The notes: generated from the letters alone by a model not told the origin. A stretch of DNA of 64,000 nt from Thioalkalivibrio sp. ALE14 (GCF_000376845.1 NZ_AQXY01000029.1:248001-312000); one strand, 5' to 3'. Positions 8,649 to 18,707 are shown, numbered from the stretch's first letter. Program-made: numbers and translations.

Positions 8649-8663
8649 GGTGCTCGGATCCTC

Positions 8664-8698
8664 GTCATTGCGAGGCCCCGCAGGGGCCGTGGCAATCT
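8664..8698. repeat. half copy of the GTCATTGCGAG element
   Basis: This stretch begins GTCATTGCGAGGCCCCGCAG and continues into GCAATCTCG. It matches the left end of the element at 55921 closely, but the right half is absent or too degraded to follow; a weak GCGAGGAACGAC lies near 8750-8762. Confidence 0.65.
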
Positions 8699-8763
8699 CG
8701 TGGTCGGCCCCTGCGCGGCCCTGCATTGACGGCGCTCTGGCGGCGCCCTGCGAGGAACGACGT

Positions 8764-9381
8764 TCAGGCGGGCTTGCGGAATTCGACCTGCTTCCAGTAC
8801 CCGAACAGGCTGGCCGGCGCGACCATGCAGGGTTCCTGCCCCGTCACGCGGACGAAGTCCTCGTATTCCATGTCCGGGCGGAAACCGACGGCCTTGGAGA
8901 GCGGGCGCAGGCAACGCTCGAAGCCCCGCAGCAGCCATTGCTGCGAGGCAAAGTGGTTGACCACCAGCAGCCGCCCACCCGGGCGGCAGACCCGCCACAT
9001 CTCGGCGAACAGGGCATCGGGATTGGGCACGACGGTGGCCACGTACATCGCCACCACCGCGTCAAAGCTTTCATCGGCGAAGCCCAGTTGTTCCGCGTCC
9101 ATCTCGCACAGCCCCGACACGGCGGGAAGGCCGCCGTTCAGGCGGCCGCGGGCCACATCGAGCATCTCCCGGGACACGTCGATCCCGACGACCTCGCAGT
9201 CGTCCGGATAATCCGGGAGCGAAATGCCGGTCCCGACCCCGACTTCGAGGATGCGCTTGCCGGAAAGCGGTGCCAAGGTTTCCTGTGCACTCGCACGCCC
9301 GGTCGCGAACACCCGTCCGAACGTCGCGTCGTAATGCCGTGCGTAGCGCCGGTAACTCTTGCGAATACTGACGAGATCCAT
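8764..9381 (-). CDS. SAM-dependent methyltransferase, probable PmtA-type phospholipid N-methyltransferase
   Basis: A 205-residue class I methyltransferase. The SAM-binding motif I is ILEVGVGTGISLPDYP around residues 43-58, the acidic end of beta 2 is VVGIDVSREMLD, and the post-motif AVVAMYVATVVPNPDALFAEMWRVCRPGGRLLVVNHF is also visible. The N-terminal YARHYDATFGRVFATGR segment resembles Rhodobacter-type phosphatidylethanolamine N-methyltransferases, which make phosphatidylcholine precursors. A UbiE-like or other small-molecule methylase remains possible. The ATG at 9381 is preferred over one 11 codons upstream. It lies downstream of pnp. Confidence 0.7.
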   Translation of the reverse strand: MDLVSIRKSYRRYARHYDATFGRVFATGRASAQETLAPLSGKRILEVGVGTGISLPDYPDDCEVVGIDVSREMLDVARGRLNGGLPAVSGLCEMDAEQLGFADESFDAVVAMYVATVVPNPDALFAEMWRVCRPGGRLLVVNHFASQQWLLRGFERCLRPLSKAVGFRPDMEYEDFVRVTGQEPCMVAPASLFGYWKQVEFRKPA

Positions 9382-9409
9382 GCCCAAGCGTCCCGAATCT
9401 GAATGGCCA

Positions 9410-9428
9410 GGCACCGCGATCCGGTGCC
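9410..9428 (-). terminator. possible terminator hairpin after pnp
   Basis: A perfect 7-bp stem (GGCACCG / CGGTGCC) with a 5-nt loop lies 20 bp past the pnp stop. No U-run follows, so intrinsic termination is uncertain; it may instead stabilise the mRNA end. Confidence 0.35.
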
Positions 9429-9448
9429 CGTGAACGAAACGAGTCCGA

Positions 9449-11536
9449 TCAGGACTCCGGTTCGACCGCCTTCATGCTCAGGCGAATGCGCCCCTGCTTG
9501 TCCACTTCCAGGACGCGCACGGTGACGGAGTCCCCCTCGGAGAGGAAGTCCCCCACGTTCTCGACCCGCTCGTCGGAGATCTGCGAGATATGCACCAGGC
9601 CGTCGCGGCCCGGCAGGATCGAGACGAACGCCCCGAAGTCCATGATCTTCGCGACCTTGCCGGTGTACTGACGCCCGACTTCGATATCCGCGGTCAGCTC
9701 CTCGATCCGGCGCTTGGCCTCGAGCCCGGCGGCCTGGTCGGTGGAGGCCACCTTCACGGTACCGTCGTCCTGGATGTCGATGCTCGCGCCGGTCTCCTCG
9801 GTCAGGGCGCGGATGGTCGCCCCGCCCTTGCCGATCACGTCGCGGATCTTGTCCGGGTTGATCTTCATGGTGATAAAGCGCGGCGCGTGCGACGACATCT
9901 CTTCACGGTGGCGCGGCAGCGCCTCGTTCATGCAGCCGAGGATATGCATCCGGCCCTCGCGGGCCTGGGCCAGCGCCTGCTCCATGATCTCGCGGGTGAT
10001 CCCGTCGATCTTGATGTCCATCTGCAGCGCGGTGACCCCGTCCGAGGTCCCGGCGACCTTGAAGTCCATGTCACCGAGATGGTCCTCGTCGCCCAGGATG
10101 TCGGAGAGCACCGCGAAGCGGTCGCCTTCCTTGATCAGACCCATCGCGATGCCCGCGACCGGGGCCTTCAGCGGCACGCCGGCATCCATCAGCGCCAGCG
10201 AGGTGCCGCAGACAGAGGCCATCGAGCTGGAGCCGTTGGATTCGGTGATCTCGGAAACCACGCGGATCACGTAGGGGAAGTCGGTCTCGTTCGGCATCAC
10301 CGCCTGCACCCCGCGCTTGGCGAGGCGCCCGTGGCCGATCTCGCGGCGCTTGGGCGTGCCGACAAAGCCCGTCTCGCCGGTGCAGTAGGGCGGGAAGTTG
10401 TAGTGCAGCATGAAGCGGTCGCGGCGCTCGCCTTCCAGGGCGTCAATGACCTGGGCGTCGCGGTCGGTCCCGAGGGTCGCGACCACCAGCGCCTGCGTCT
10501 CACCGCGGGTGAAAACCGCGGAGCCATGTGCACGCGGCAGCACGCCCGTGTTCACGGTAATCGGACGCACGGTCTTCGTGTCGCGGCCATCAATGCGCGG
10601 GTTGCCGTCCAGGATGCGATCACGCACCAGGCGGTACTCGAGATCGTGGAAAGCGGTCTTCACGTCATCCGCGCTGGGCCCGGATTCTTCCTCGCTGGCC
10701 AGCGCCTCCACGGCCTTGCCGCGCAGCTCACCGATGCGCTGGGTGCGCGCCTGCTTCTCGGCGATCTGGTAGGCCTCGACCAGCTCGTCGCCAACCACGC
10801 CCTTGACCTGATCTTCCAGCGACTCGATGGACACCGGCGGCTCCCAGTCCCAGGCGGGCTTGCCCGCCTCGGAGGCCAGTTCCCGGATCGCCTGGATCGC
10901 GGCCTGCATCTGTTCGTGGCCGAACATCACCGCACCCAGCATCGCCTCTTCGGAAAGCTGATTGGCCTCGGACTCCACCATCAGCACGGCGTTTTCGGTG
11001 CCGGCCACGACGAGGTCGAGGTCGGATTCATCGAGCGCGCTGTAGGTCGGGTTCAGCAGGTACTCGCCGGCGCGGTAGCCAACACGCGCGGCGCCAATGG
11101 GCCCCGCGAACGGCACGCCGGACAGTGCCAGGGCCGCCGAGGTCCCCAGCATCGCGGGGATGTCGGGATCCACCTCGGGGTTGATCGACATCACCGTCGC
11201 GACCACCTGGGTCTCGTTCTTGAACCCCTCGGGGAACAGCGGACGGATCGGGCGATCGATCAGACGGCAGGTCAGGGTTTCCTTCTCGCTCGGACGCCCT
11301 TCGCGTTTGAAGAAACCACCGGGGATTTTGCCGGCCGCGTAGGTGCGTTCCTGGTAGTTCACGGTCAGGGGGAAAAAGTCGCGCCCCGGGTCGGCATCCT
11401 TGCGGGCGACCACGGTGACCAGGACCACGGTCTCGGCCATGTTGACGAGGACGGCGCCACTGGCCTGGCGGGCGATGTCACCGGTCTCGAAGGTGACGGT
11501 ATGGTTTCCGTACTGGAATGACTTCTTGTATGCCAC
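9449..11536 (-). CDS. pnp: polyribonucleotide nucleotidyltransferase (PNPase)
   Basis: A 695-residue phosphorolytic 3'-5' exoribonuclease, central to mRNA decay and a degradosome partner. Two RNase PH-like halves are visible ([20 protein letters not shown] near residue 65, and the second core with [16 protein letters not shown] and [19 protein letters not shown]). They are followed by a KH domain ([20 protein letters not shown]) and an S1 domain ([20 protein letters not shown]) at the C terminus. The first codon is GTG, with no better start downstream. It is the last gene of the rimP-nusA-infB-rbfA-truB-rpsO-pnp order and follows rpsO after a strong hairpin. Confidence 0.97.
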   Translation of the reverse strand: MAYKKSFQYGNHTVTFETGDIARQASGAVLVNMAETVVLVTVVARKDADPGRDFFPLTVNYQERTYAAGKIPGGFFKREGRPSEKETLTCRLIDRPIRPLFPEGFKNETQVVATVMSINPEVDPDIPAMLGTSAALALSGVPFAGPIGAARVGYRAGEYLLNPTYSALDESDLDLVVAGTENAVLMVESEANQLSEEAMLGAVMFGHEQMQAAIQAIRELASEAGKPAWDWEPPVSIESLEDQVKGVVGDELVEAYQIAEKQARTQRIGELRGKAVEALASEEESGPSADDVKTAFHDLEYRLVRDRILDGNPRIDGRDTKTVRPITVNTGVLPRAHGSAVFTRGETQALVVATLGTDRDAQVIDALEGERRDRFMLHYNFPPYCTGETGFVGTPKRREIGHGRLAKRGVQAVMPNETDFPYVIRVVSEITESNGSSSMASVCGTSLALMDAGVPLKAPVAGIAMGLIKEGDRFAVLSDILGDEDHLGDMDFKVAGTSDGVTALQMDIKIDGITREIMEQALAQAREGRMHILGCMNEALPRHREEMSSHAPRFITMKINPDKIRDVIGKGGATIRALTEETGASIDIQDDGTVKVASTDQAAGLEAKRRIEELTADIEVGRQYTGKVAKIMDFGAFVSILPGRDGLVHISQISDERVENVGDFLSEGDSVTVRVLEVDKQGRIRLSMKAVEPES

Positions 11537-11618
11537 GTTTTTTCCCGTTTCCCGTGTTCTGACGACTGTAATGCCTGAATTCTGGCCTCCGCGACCCGCT
11601 TGCGCAGGCCCGAAAGCG

Positions 11619-11649
11619 AACGGGCCCGCACCAGTGGCGCGGGCCCGTT
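11619..11649 (-). terminator. strong hairpin between rpsO and pnp
   Basis: A perfect 11-bp stem (AACGGGCCCGC / GCGGGCCCGTT) with a 9-nt loop starts about 10 bp after the rpsO stop. No long U-run follows. In Escherichia coli the same position holds the rpsO terminator and RNase III processing sites of pnp, so a processing or partial-termination role is likely here. Confidence 0.55.
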
Positions 11650-11658
11650 GTACCGGCC

Positions 11659-11928
11659 TTAGCGGCGCAGCCCAAGCTCCTTGACCAAGGCCTGATAGCG
11701 GTCCTGGTCGTGGCGCTTGAGATAGGTCAGCAGCTTGCGACGCTGGCTGACCATCTTCAGCAGGCCGCGGCGCGAGTGATGATCCTGCTTGTGCTTGTCG
11801 AAGTGACCCATCAGATGCTGGATGCGGGCCGTCAGCAGCGCGACCTGAACCTCCGGCGAACCGGTGTCGTTGGCATCGCGCTTGTGCTTCTCGACGATGG
11901 CCGATTTTTCTTCGGTAGTGAGCGACAT
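11659..11928 (-). CDS. rpsO: 30S ribosomal protein S15
   Basis: An 89-residue protein, the usual S15 length. It starts [18 protein letters not shown] and contains the family core [30 protein letters not shown] and [12 protein letters not shown], which contact 16S rRNA helices 20-22 and the central domain. A GGAG Shine-Dalgarno precedes the ATG by about 10 bases. Autoregulation by S15 binding to its own leader is known in E. coli; whether the leader folds similarly here was not resolved. Confidence 0.97.
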   Translation of the reverse strand: MSLTTEEKSAIVEKHKRDANDTGSPEVQVALLTARIQHLMGHFDKHKQDHHSRRGLLKMVSQRRKLLTYLKRHDQDRYQALVKELGLRR

Positions 11929-11993
11929 GAAAACCTGACTCCTGAGATTTCTAGACCGTTAATCGACCAGTGGCGCTGGCGATAGGCGCGTAA

Positions 11994-12021
11994 TGGTAGC
12001 ACGCCGCGCGCCGGCATGAAC
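11994..12021 (-). promoter_or_regulatory. possible rpsO promoter
   Basis: On the minus strand TTCATG and TACCAT are spaced by 16 bp, and the second hexamer is preceded by TGC (an extended -10). It lies in the truB-rpsO gap, where E. coli also has an internal promoter. Confidence 0.4.
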
Positions 12022-12040
12022 AGAAAACAACCCGGCCGGT

Positions 12041-13000
12041 TCAGGCCGCCGGGACGAACAGACGCCGCGCGCGAACCTGCCCCTGGTCGTCGCGCACCCC
12101 TACGGCCAGGAACCGCCCATCGGGATCAAACACCCGCACCAGCGGCCAGCCGGTTTCGGCCTCGTTCGGCGCATCGGGCGCTCCCGGCAACGCCCCGATC
12201 ACCGCCGTGTCGGCCGCCGCGTTGCCATGCCGCATCGCGGCGCTGGCGGCGGCATCCAGGGTCACGGCCGGCCAGTGCGCCAGCGCCGTCTCCGCGGGTT
12301 GCAGCAGCGCCTCGATCGCGGGTGCACCACCTGCCTCGAAGGCCGCCTCGATCGCCTCCAGCGAAACCATCGCGGACGCATCGAAGTGACCGTGCCCCAC
12401 GCGGTGCAGGGTATCCACCGCCGCGCCACAACCCAGTGCATGACCCATGTCGGCGACCAGCGAGCGGATGTAGGTCCCCTTCGAACAGTGCACCTCCAGA
12501 CGCAGGCGATCCGGCGCCGTCTGCTCGATGTGGAGGGAATGGATCTGCACCGCGCGCGGGGGCCGGTCGACCTCCACGCCCTGGCGGGCGAGTTCGTACA
12601 GCCGCCGGCCCTGATGTTTCAGCGCCGAAACCATGGGCGGCACCTGCGCCTGCTCGCCGCTGAAGCGCTGTTCCAGTTCGCGCAGCGTCGCCGGATCGAT
12701 AGCGGGGACGGCCGCCTCCCGGATCACCGCGCCGTCGAGATCGGCACTGTCGGTCTCCACCCCCAGACGGGCCTCGGCGACGTAGCGCTTGTCCGCGTCC
12801 AGCAGCCACCCGGAGACCTTGGTCGCCTGGCCGAAGCACAACGGCAGAAGGCCGGTCGCCCGCGGGTCCAGTGCCCCGGTGTGACCGGCCTTCTTCGCCT
12901 GCAGCAGATACTTGACCCGGCCCAGCGCCTGGTTGGAACTGCGCCCCCGCGGCTTGTCCAGCAACAGGATGCCGTCGACCTCGCGCCGCTTGCCCGCCAT
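12041..13000 (-). CDS. truB: tRNA pseudouridine(55) synthase
   Basis: A 319-residue enzyme that makes pseudouridine 55 in the T-loop of tRNAs. The catalytic segment is HTGALDPRATGLLPLCFGQATK with the essential Asp near residue 46. The N-terminal VDGILLLDKPRGRSSNQAL motif and KGTYIRSLVADMG are also family hallmarks, and a C-terminal PUA-like domain follows. The ATG at 13000 is chosen because homology begins at MAGKRREVDG; 34 more in-frame codons upstream overlap the end of rbfA and are unlikely to be translated. Confidence 0.95.
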   Translation of the reverse strand: MAGKRREVDGILLLDKPRGRSSNQALGRVKYLLQAKKAGHTGALDPRATGLLPLCFGQATKVSGWLLDADKRYVAEARLGVETDSADLDGAVIREAAVPAIDPATLRELEQRFSGEQAQVPPMVSALKHQGRRLYELARQGVEVDRPPRAVQIHSLHIEQTAPDRLRLEVHCSKGTYIRSLVADMGHALGCGAAVDTLHRVGHGHFDASAMVSLEAIEAAFEAGGAPAIEALLQPAETALAHWPAVTLDAAASAAMRHGNAAADTAVIGALPGAPDAPNEAETGWPLVRVFDPDGRFLAVGVRDDQGQVRARRLFVPAA

Positions 13001-13031
13001 GTGGAAGTCACTCAACCGGAGACGCCCGGGC

Positions 13032-13508
13032 TCAGGCCCCGCGTTCCGGCCCCCGGTCCGACCCGCGATCTTCCTCGGCCCCGTCGTCCTCGGCCCCGTC
13101 ATCCACGCCGCCTTCCTCCGGAGACTCGGAATCGTGCGCGTGATGCGCCCGATCCTCGGCCAGCGCCCGATCGATCAGGGACGACAGATGGGCGCCACGC
13201 TCCGGGGTGTCGTCGTAGACAAAGCGTAGCTGGGGCACCGAGCGCAGCCGCATGCGCTGGCCGAGCGCCCGGCGCAGGAAGCCGGCCGCATTGTTCAGCC
13301 CTTTCTGCGCCTCCTGGCCCTTCTCGGCACCCTCCAGCTGGGTAAAGAACACCCGGGCGTGAGCGAGATCCCGCGAGACCTCGACACCCGCCAGGGTAAT
13401 CATCCCCACGCGCGGGTCCTTGACCTCCATGCGGATCAGCTCGGCCAGCTCGCGCTGGATCTGCTCGCCGACCCGGTCCGAACGATGGAAGTCGCGGTTT
13501 GCAGGCAT
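13032..13508 (-). CDS. rbfA: 30S ribosome-binding factor A
   Basis: A 158-residue late 30S maturation factor with a single KH-like domain. Visible family segments are RSDRVGEQIQRELAELI, VKDPRVGMITLAGVEVSRDL, ARVFFTQLEG, and RRALGQRMRLRSVPQLRFVYD. The roughly 35-residue C-terminal tail is very acidic, then mixed (DDGAEDDGAEEDRGSD), longer than in E. coli. Its ATG overlaps the infB stop by one base (TGATG), indicating translational coupling. Confidence 0.95.
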   Translation of the reverse strand: MPANRDFHRSDRVGEQIQRELAELIRMEVKDPRVGMITLAGVEVSRDLAHARVFFTQLEGAEKGQEAQKGLNNAAGFLRRALGQRMRLRSVPQLRFVYDDTPERGAHLSSLIDRALAEDRAHHAHDSESPEEGGVDDGAEDDGAEEDRGSDRGPERGA

Positions 13509-16249
13509 CAGAGCGTCCGGGCCACCTCGACGCGCTGGAAGACCTCGATCTGGTCACCCGCCTTCACGTCGTTGTAGTTCTTCACCGCGATACCGCACTC
13601 GGTACCCGCCTTGACCTCGTTCACGTCCTCCTTGAAGCGACGCAGGCTCTCCAGCTCGCCCTCGTAGATCACGACATTGTCGCGCAGCACGCGAATCGGG
13701 TTGCCGCGCTTGACCGAGCCCTCGACCACCAGGCAGCCCGCGACCTGGCCAAAGCCCGAGGCCTTGAACACGTCGCGCACCTCGGCCAGGCCGATAACCT
13801 CTTCGCGGATCTCCGCCGACAACAGGCCGGACAGCGCCTGTTTCACGTCGTCGATGGCCTCGTAGATCACCGAGTAATAGCGCACGTCGATCTCGTTCTC
13901 GGCCGCCAGGCGCTTGGCACCCGCATCGGCACGCACGTTGAACGCGATCACGATTGCCTCGGAGGCCATCGCCAGGTTCATGTCGGACTCGGAGATCCCG
14001 CCCACACCGGCGGACACCACCTTCACCCGGACCTCGTCGGTCGACAGCTTGACCAGCGACTCGCGCAGCGCCTCGGCCGATCCCTGCACATCCGCCTTGA
14101 TGAGGATGTTCACGGTGGCGATCTCGCCTTCCTGCATCTGGTTGAAGATGTTCTCCAGCTTGGCCGCCTGCTGCGCGGCCAGCTTGCGCTCGCGCTGCTT
14201 GGTGTCACGGTGCTCGGCCACCTCGCGGGCCGTCTTGTCGTCCGCGACCACCAGGACCTCGTCGCCCGCCTCCGGCACGCCGGAGAGGCCGAGGACCTCC
14301 ACCGGCATCGACGGACCGACTTCCTTCACCGCCGCGCCGGTGTCGTCGAACATTGCCCGCACGCGACCGTACTCCTTGCCCGAAAGCAGGATGTCACCGT
14401 GCTTGAGCTTGCCGGACTGCACCAGGATGGTCGCCACCGGGCCACGCCCCTTCTCCAGACGCGATTCGATCACCACGCCACGGGCCGGACCCTCGTCCGG
14501 GGCCTTCAGTTCCATCACCTCGGCCTGCAGGCCCAGGGCCTCCAGCAGTTCGTCGATCCCCTGGCCGGTATGGGCGGAGACATGGATGAACTGAGTATCG
14601 CCGCCCCAGGCCTCCGGGATCACTTCGTGCTGGGCCAGCTCGTTCATGACCCGGTCCGGTTCGGCCTCCGGCTTGTCGACCTTGTTGACCGCGACGACAA
14701 CGGGCACGCCAGCCGCCTTCGCATGCTGGATCGCCTCGATGGTCTGCGGCATCACGCCATCATCCGCGGCCACCACCAGGATCACGATATCCGTGGACTG
14801 GGCACCACGGGCACGCATGGCGGTGAACGCCGCATGCCCCGGTGTATCCAGGAAGGTCACGCCGTCGTGATTGTTCTTCACATGGTAGGCGCCGATGTGC
14901 TGGGTAATCCCGCCCGCCTCGCCGGAAGCGACCTTCTCCTTGCGGATGTAGTCCAGCAACGAGGTCTTGCCGTGGTCGACATGCCCCATCACGGTCACCA
15001 CCGGCGGGCGCGCCTTGGCTTCGGCGTTCTGCTCGAGACCGGTATCGATCTCGTCCTCGACCGAGGTCTCCTTCGCGGCGATCGGGTTATGCCCCATCTC
15101 CTCGACCACCAGCATCGCGGTGTCCTGATCGATGGACTGGTTGATGGTCGCCATCACGCCCATGCCCATCAGTGCCTTGATGAGCTGAGGGGCCTTGATC
15201 GCCATCGCCTGGGCCAGATCGGCCACGGTAATGGTTTCCGGCACCTCGACATCCCGCACCACCGGCGCGGTGGGTTTGGCGAAACCATGCTTGCTGGTTA
15301 CCGCCTGGGCCGCGGCGGACTGGGCCTTGCGGCCTTCGCCCTTCTTGCGACGGCCACGACGGTCGCCGGCCACGTGAAGTTCCTTGCGGTCATCCTTGCG
15401 GCCGCCCTTGCGAGCACCCTTGCCGGCCTTGGCATCACCCGCCGGTGCCGCCGGTGCGGCGGCCGGTGCGGCCTGCCGGGCTGCGGCCTCGCGTTCCAGC
15501 CTTGCCTGTTCTTCCTTCTCGCGCTTGGCCTCCTGGGCCTCCAGCTCCTTCTGCCGGCGCTTCTGGCGCTCCTCGCGCTCGGCCGCCTCCTGCTTGCGGG
15601 CCTCGGATGCCTTGCGCTGGGCCTCGCGTTCGGCTTCGACCTGCAGCGCCAGCTGCTCGGTCCGGCTCAGCGGGCGCTTCGGCTTGGCCGGCGCCTCGGG
15701 CTCCGGTTCCGGCGCGGGCTCTTCGGCCGGTGCCTCCTCGGCAACCTCGGGCTCCGGCTCGGCCGGCGTCTCGGCCTCCGGCTCCTCGACGGGCGGCTCT
15801 TCGGCCGCCGGAGTTTCCTCAACCGGGGCCTCGGCAGCCGGCTCTTCCGTCGGGGTGGCGGCACGCGTCTCTTCCGGAGCCTCCGGTGCCGGCGCCTGTT
15901 CCTCGGCGGCCGGGGCTTCTTCCACCGGCGCCTCCGGCTGTGCCTCGGTCGGCTTGCGTTTCAGCGTGCGCTTCTTGCGAACTTCGACGTTGACCGTCTT
16001 GGAACGCCCCTGCCCGGAACTGACCTTGAGGGTCTGCGCCTGGGTACGGCGCTTCAGCGTCACGCGTCCGGATTCGCCACCCTCGCCGTGCGACTGGCGG
16101 AGGTGATCGAGCAGCTTGCGCTTTTCCGCGTCGGTGATCGCCGCCTCGGGGCCATCAACCTCGACGCCCGCCTCCTTGAGCTGGACCATGAGGCGGTCAA
16201 CCGGCGTCCCCACCGATTCCGCGAATTGCTGCACTGTCATTTGCGCCAT
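13508..16249 (-). CDS. infB: translation initiation factor IF-2
   Basis: A 913-residue GTPase that brings fMet-tRNA to the 30S subunit. An N-terminal IF2N domain ([20 protein letters not shown]) is followed by a long low-complexity Glu/Pro/Ala-rich linker (roughly residues 100-230) and a Lys/Arg/Glu-rich helical part. The G domain comes next, with [20 protein letters not shown] near residue 420, [10 protein letters not shown] and [12 protein letters not shown], and the C-terminal domains end near [12 protein letters not shown]. The ATG at 16249 is supported by GGAGG eight bases upstream. It lies downstream of nusA. Confidence 0.97.
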   Translation of the reverse strand: MAQMTVQQFAESVGTPVDRLMVQLKEAGVEVDGPEAAITDAEKRKLLDHLRQSHGEGGESGRVTLKRRTQAQTLKVSSGQGRSKTVNVEVRKKRTLKRKPTEAQPEAPVEEAPAAEEQAPAPEAPEETRAATPTEEPAAEAPVEETPAAEEPPVEEPEAETPAEPEPEVAEEAPAEEPAPEPEPEAPAKPKRPLSRTEQLALQVEAEREAQRKASEARKQEAAEREERQKRRQKELEAQEAKREKEEQARLEREAAARQAAPAAAPAAPAGDAKAGKGARKGGRKDDRKELHVAGDRRGRRKKGEGRKAQSAAAQAVTSKHGFAKPTAPVVRDVEVPETITVADLAQAMAIKAPQLIKALMGMGVMATINQSIDQDTAMLVVEEMGHNPIAAKETSVEDEIDTGLEQNAEAKARPPVVTVMGHVDHGKTSLLDYIRKEKVASGEAGGITQHIGAYHVKNNHDGVTFLDTPGHAAFTAMRARGAQSTDIVILVVAADDGVMPQTIEAIQHAKAAGVPVVVAVNKVDKPEAEPDRVMNELAQHEVIPEAWGGDTQFIHVSAHTGQGIDELLEALGLQAEVMELKAPDEGPARGVVIESRLEKGRGPVATILVQSGKLKHGDILLSGKEYGRVRAMFDDTGAAVKEVGPSMPVEVLGLSGVPEAGDEVLVVADDKTAREVAEHRDTKQRERKLAAQQAAKLENIFNQMQEGEIATVNILIKADVQGSAEALRESLVKLSTDEVRVKVVSAGVGGISESDMNLAMASEAIVIAFNVRADAGAKRLAAENEIDVRYYSVIYEAIDDVKQALSGLLSAEIREEVIGLAEVRDVFKASGFGQVAGCLVVEGSVKRGNPIRVLRDNVVIYEGELESLRRFKEDVNEVKAGTECGIAVKNYNDVKAGDQIEVFQRVEVARTL

Positions 16250-16328
16250 GGCGCCTACCTCCATTCCAGATTCTTTTCAGGCCAACCGACAGCCTGTGAT
16301 ACGGGGTCGTACGTCGAACGGCCGGGGA

Positions 16329-17825
16329 TCAGTCCCCGGTCTCGAACCACGGGGCGCGCGCCGTCATGATCAGCGCCGACGCCTGCTCCGTATCCAGCCC
16401 GGTCATCTCGACCACATCGTCGGATGCCTGCTCCGCCAGGTCCTCCATGGTGCAAACCCCGTGTGACGCCAGCGTGTTCGCCAGTGCCGCGGTCATGCCA
16501 TCCATGTTCAGGAGGTCCTCGGCGGGCTCGAAGCCCTCGCGACCGTCTTCGGCCGCAATGGCCTTGGTCAGAAGCGCATCGCTTGCGCGGTTGCGCAGCT
16601 CCTCGACCATGTCCTGGTCGAACTCTTCGATCGCCAGCAGCTCGGCTTCATCCACATAGGCCACCTCGTCCAGGGTCGTAAAGCCCTCCTGCACCAGGAT
16701 GCCGGCCACTTCCTCGTCGACGTCCAGGGCCCCCATGAAGAACGTGACCAGCTGCTGGGCCTCGGCCTCGCTCTTCTCGGCCGCCTGCTCCTCGGTCATC
16801 ACGTTCAGCTCCCAGCCGGTCAGCTGGGAGGCCAGGCGGATATTCTGGCCGCCGCGGCCGATGGCCAGGGACAGCTTGTCTTCCTCGACCGCGATATCCA
16901 TCGACTGCTTGTCCTCGTCGACCACGATCGAAAGAACCTCGGCCGGCGACATCGCGTTGATCACGAACTGCGCCGGGTTTTCGTCCCAGACGATGATGTC
17001 GATGCGCTCGCCGGCCAGCTCGTTGGACACCGACTGCACCCGCGAACCGCGCATGCCGACACAGGCCCCGACCGGATCCAGCCGCGGGTCGTTGGAGCGC
17101 ACCGCAATCTTCGCGCGCATGCCCGGATCCCGGGCCGCGCCCATGATGTCGATGATGTTCTGACCGACCTCGGGCACCTCGAGCTTGAACAGCTCGATCA
17201 GGAACTCCGGCGCGGTGCGGCTCAGGATCAGCTGCGGCCCGCGCGCCTCCGGACGGATCTCCTTCAGGAACCCGCGCAGGCGGTCATTGGTGCGTACCGT
17301 CTCGCGCGGAATCATGTGTTCACGCGGGATCAGGGCCTCGGCGTTGCTCCCGAGATCCACATAGGTGCCATTGCGGTCGGTCCGCTTGACGATCCCCATC
17401 ACCAGCGTGCCGACACGATCCTGATATTCCGCGACGACCTTCGCGCGCTCGGCCTCGCGCACCTTCTGCACGATCACCTGCTTCGCGGTCTGGGCCGCAA
17501 TGCGGCCGAAGTCCACGGCCTCGACCGGCTCCTCGATCACGTCGCCGATCTGGGCGTCCGGATTCTTCTGCTGGGCATAGGACAGCAGGATCTGGTACTC
17601 CGGGGATTCGAACTCCGGGTCCTCGTCGTCCACCACGGTCCAGCGGCGGAAGGCCTCGTAGTCGCCTTCCTCGCGGTCGATGCTCACGCGGACGTCCATC
17701 TTGCCGCCGTGGTACTTGCGGGTCGCCATCGCCAGGGCCGATTCCAGGGCGTCGAAGATGATGTCCTTCTCCACTCCCTTCTCGTTCGCCACGGCATCGG
17801 CGACCAGCAGGATCTCCTTGTTCAT
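16329..17825 (-). CDS. nusA: transcription termination/antitermination factor NusA
   Basis: A 498-residue RNA polymerase-binding factor controlling pausing, termination and rRNA antitermination. The N-terminal domain ([20 protein letters not shown]) is followed by an S1 domain ([20 protein letters not shown]), two KH domains ([20 protein letters not shown] and [20 protein letters not shown]) and two C-terminal helix-hairpin-helix acidic repeats ending near residue 495. Full gammaproteobacterial length. It sits between rimP and infB in the conserved operon. Confidence 0.97.
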   Translation of the reverse strand: MNKEILLVADAVANEKGVEKDIIFDALESALAMATRKYHGGKMDVRVSIDREEGDYEAFRRWTVVDDEDPEFESPEYQILLSYAQQKNPDAQIGDVIEEPVEAVDFGRIAAQTAKQVIVQKVREAERAKVVAEYQDRVGTLVMGIVKRTDRNGTYVDLGSNAEALIPREHMIPRETVRTNDRLRGFLKEIRPEARGPQLILSRTAPEFLIELFKLEVPEVGQNIIDIMGAARDPGMRAKIAVRSNDPRLDPVGACVGMRGSRVQSVSNELAGERIDIIVWDENPAQFVINAMSPAEVLSIVVDEDKQSMDIAVEEDKLSLAIGRGGQNIRLASQLTGWELNVMTEEQAAEKSEAEAQQLVTFFMGALDVDEEVAGILVQEGFTTLDEVAYVDEAELLAIEEFDQDMVEELRNRASDALLTKAIAAEDGREGFEPAEDLLNMDGMTAALANTLASHGVCTMEDLAEQASDDVVEMTGLDTEQASALIMTARAPWFETGD

Positions 17826-17900
17826 GTCTTGCCTCTCCGCACTCGGCAGTCGCCTGCCGATTCAACAAAAGCGTAGCAGCGCCCTGTACGCCAGCCGTCT

Positions 17901-18356
17901 CTACAGCTGTTCAAGGACACGCGCGTTGTGGATCGCGGCCAGCGGCAGCTCGTAGGCCATGCCGTCCACTTCCACTTCGATCATGGGTTCGTCCACCGAC
18001 AGCAACACGCCACGGAAATTGCGACGGTCGTGCTCCGGCCACGCAAGGCGCACCTTCACCGGATGGCCGATGTAACGCCGGAACTGCTCGGGGGTAAAAA
18101 GGGGGCGTTCCACCCCCGGGCTGGATACTTCGAGCGTGTAGTTTCCCTTGAGGGCCTGTTCGACTTCCAGCACCGCACCGACCTGCTCACTGACACGTGC
18201 GCAATCATCCACCGTGACGCCGTTTTCGCCATCGATGAAGATACGCACCACGGGCGGTTTGGAGCCGGCGTGATACTCCAGCCCCCACAGCTCCATGCCT
18301 TCCCCCTCGACCACCGGGGTTAGCAGCGTGTTCAGTTGTTCAGCCTTCTGCGACAA
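17901..18356 (-). CDS. rimP: ribosome maturation factor RimP
   Basis: A 151-residue 30S assembly factor. Characteristic segments are LEYHAGSKPPVVRIFIDGENGVTVDDCARVSEQ, YTLEVSSPGVERPLFTPEQFRRYIGHPVKV and the C-terminal Sm-like strand region. There is no ATG near the conserved N terminus; the frame has a TTG at 18356 giving M-SQKAEQL and normal family length, with a GAG a few bases upstream. A frame extension further upstream runs through the terminator and is not credible. It is the first protein gene after tRNA-fMet. Confidence 0.85.
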   Translation of the reverse strand: MSQKAEQLNTLLTPVVEGEGMELWGLEYHAGSKPPVVRIFIDGENGVTVDDCARVSEQVGAVLEVEQALKGNYTLEVSSPGVERPLFTPEQFRRYIGHPVKVRLAWPEHDRRNFRGVLLSVDEPMIEVEVDGMAYELPLAAIHNARVLEQL

Positions 18357-18399
18357 GGGCGTCTCGATCGACTCCGTCCCGCGGGCGGGACCCAGAAAC

Positions 18400-18422
18400 A
18401 AAAAAAGGGCGCCGAACGCCCC
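18400..18422 (-). terminator. Rho-independent terminator in the rimP leader
   Basis: A GGGCG / CGCCC stem with a short UUCGG-type loop is followed by seven or more U residues (A-run 18400-18406 on the plus strand). It ends about 44 bp before the rimP TTG, so it must be read through or regulated for the operon to be expressed. The position fits the gammaproteobacterial rimP-leader attenuator as I recall it. Confidence 0.7.
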
Positions 18423-18538
18423 TCGTACACCTCTCAAGATGACTGCAGCGAAACGTCCGCTGCGAGGCGCGCGGGAGCGCGGCCTTAAGGACGGCGGGCC
18501 GACCGCGAGCAGTTGCGACCGGACCATGGGTCCTTAAC

Positions 18539-18560
18539 AAAAAGGCCCCGTACGGGGCCT
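18539..18560 (-). terminator. Rho-independent terminator after tRNA-fMet
   Basis: A perfect AGGCCCCG / CGGGGCCT stem with a tiny UA loop is followed by U5, starting about 10 bp past the tRNA CCA end. It probably terminates most tRNA transcripts, with part reading on into rimP. Confidence 0.75.
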
Positions 18561-18570
18561 CTCTGAAAAT

Positions 18571-18647
18571 TGGTAGCGGGGGCAGGATTTGAACCTGCGA
18601 CCTTCGGGTTATGAGCCCGACGAGCTGCCAGACTGCTCCACCCCGCA
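18571..18647 (-). tRNA. metY: initiator tRNA-fMet (anticodon CAT)
   Basis: A 77-nt tRNA with encoded CCA. The anticodon loop CTCATAA sits on a stem with the three consecutive G:C pairs (GGG/CCC) that mark initiator tRNAs. The D arm GGAGCAGTCTGGCAGCTC and the T arm with TTCAAAT are intact. Position 1 (T) and position 72 (T) cannot pair, keeping the 1:72 mismatch required for formylation. It lies just before rimP, as metY does in E. coli. Confidence 0.96.
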
Positions 18648-18660
18648 TCCGAGACGCAGA

Positions 18661-18690
18661 ACTATACCAAAGCGACGCCCGGCGCCGCAA
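18661..18690 (-). promoter_or_regulatory. promoter of the tRNA-fMet/rimP operon
   Basis: TTGCGG (18685-18690 on the minus strand) and TATAGT (18661-18666) are spaced by 18 bp. The tRNA 5' end follows about 14 bp downstream, after a GC-containing discriminator. Confidence 0.65.
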
Positions 18691-18707
18691 GGGTTGCCGG
18701 CGATTAT

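Noticed and set aside
9590-11521. 643-codon plus-strand frame opposite pnp
   Set aside because: Antisense shadow of pnp.
15640-15960. Repetitive Glu/Pro/Ala segment as a tandem repeat
   Set aside because: It is the ordinary low-complexity linker of IF-2, in frame and without exact units.
13499-16369. 956-codon plus-strand frame opposite infB
   Set aside because: Antisense shadow of infB; its Leu/Arg-rich low-complexity translation mirrors the codon bias of the real gene.
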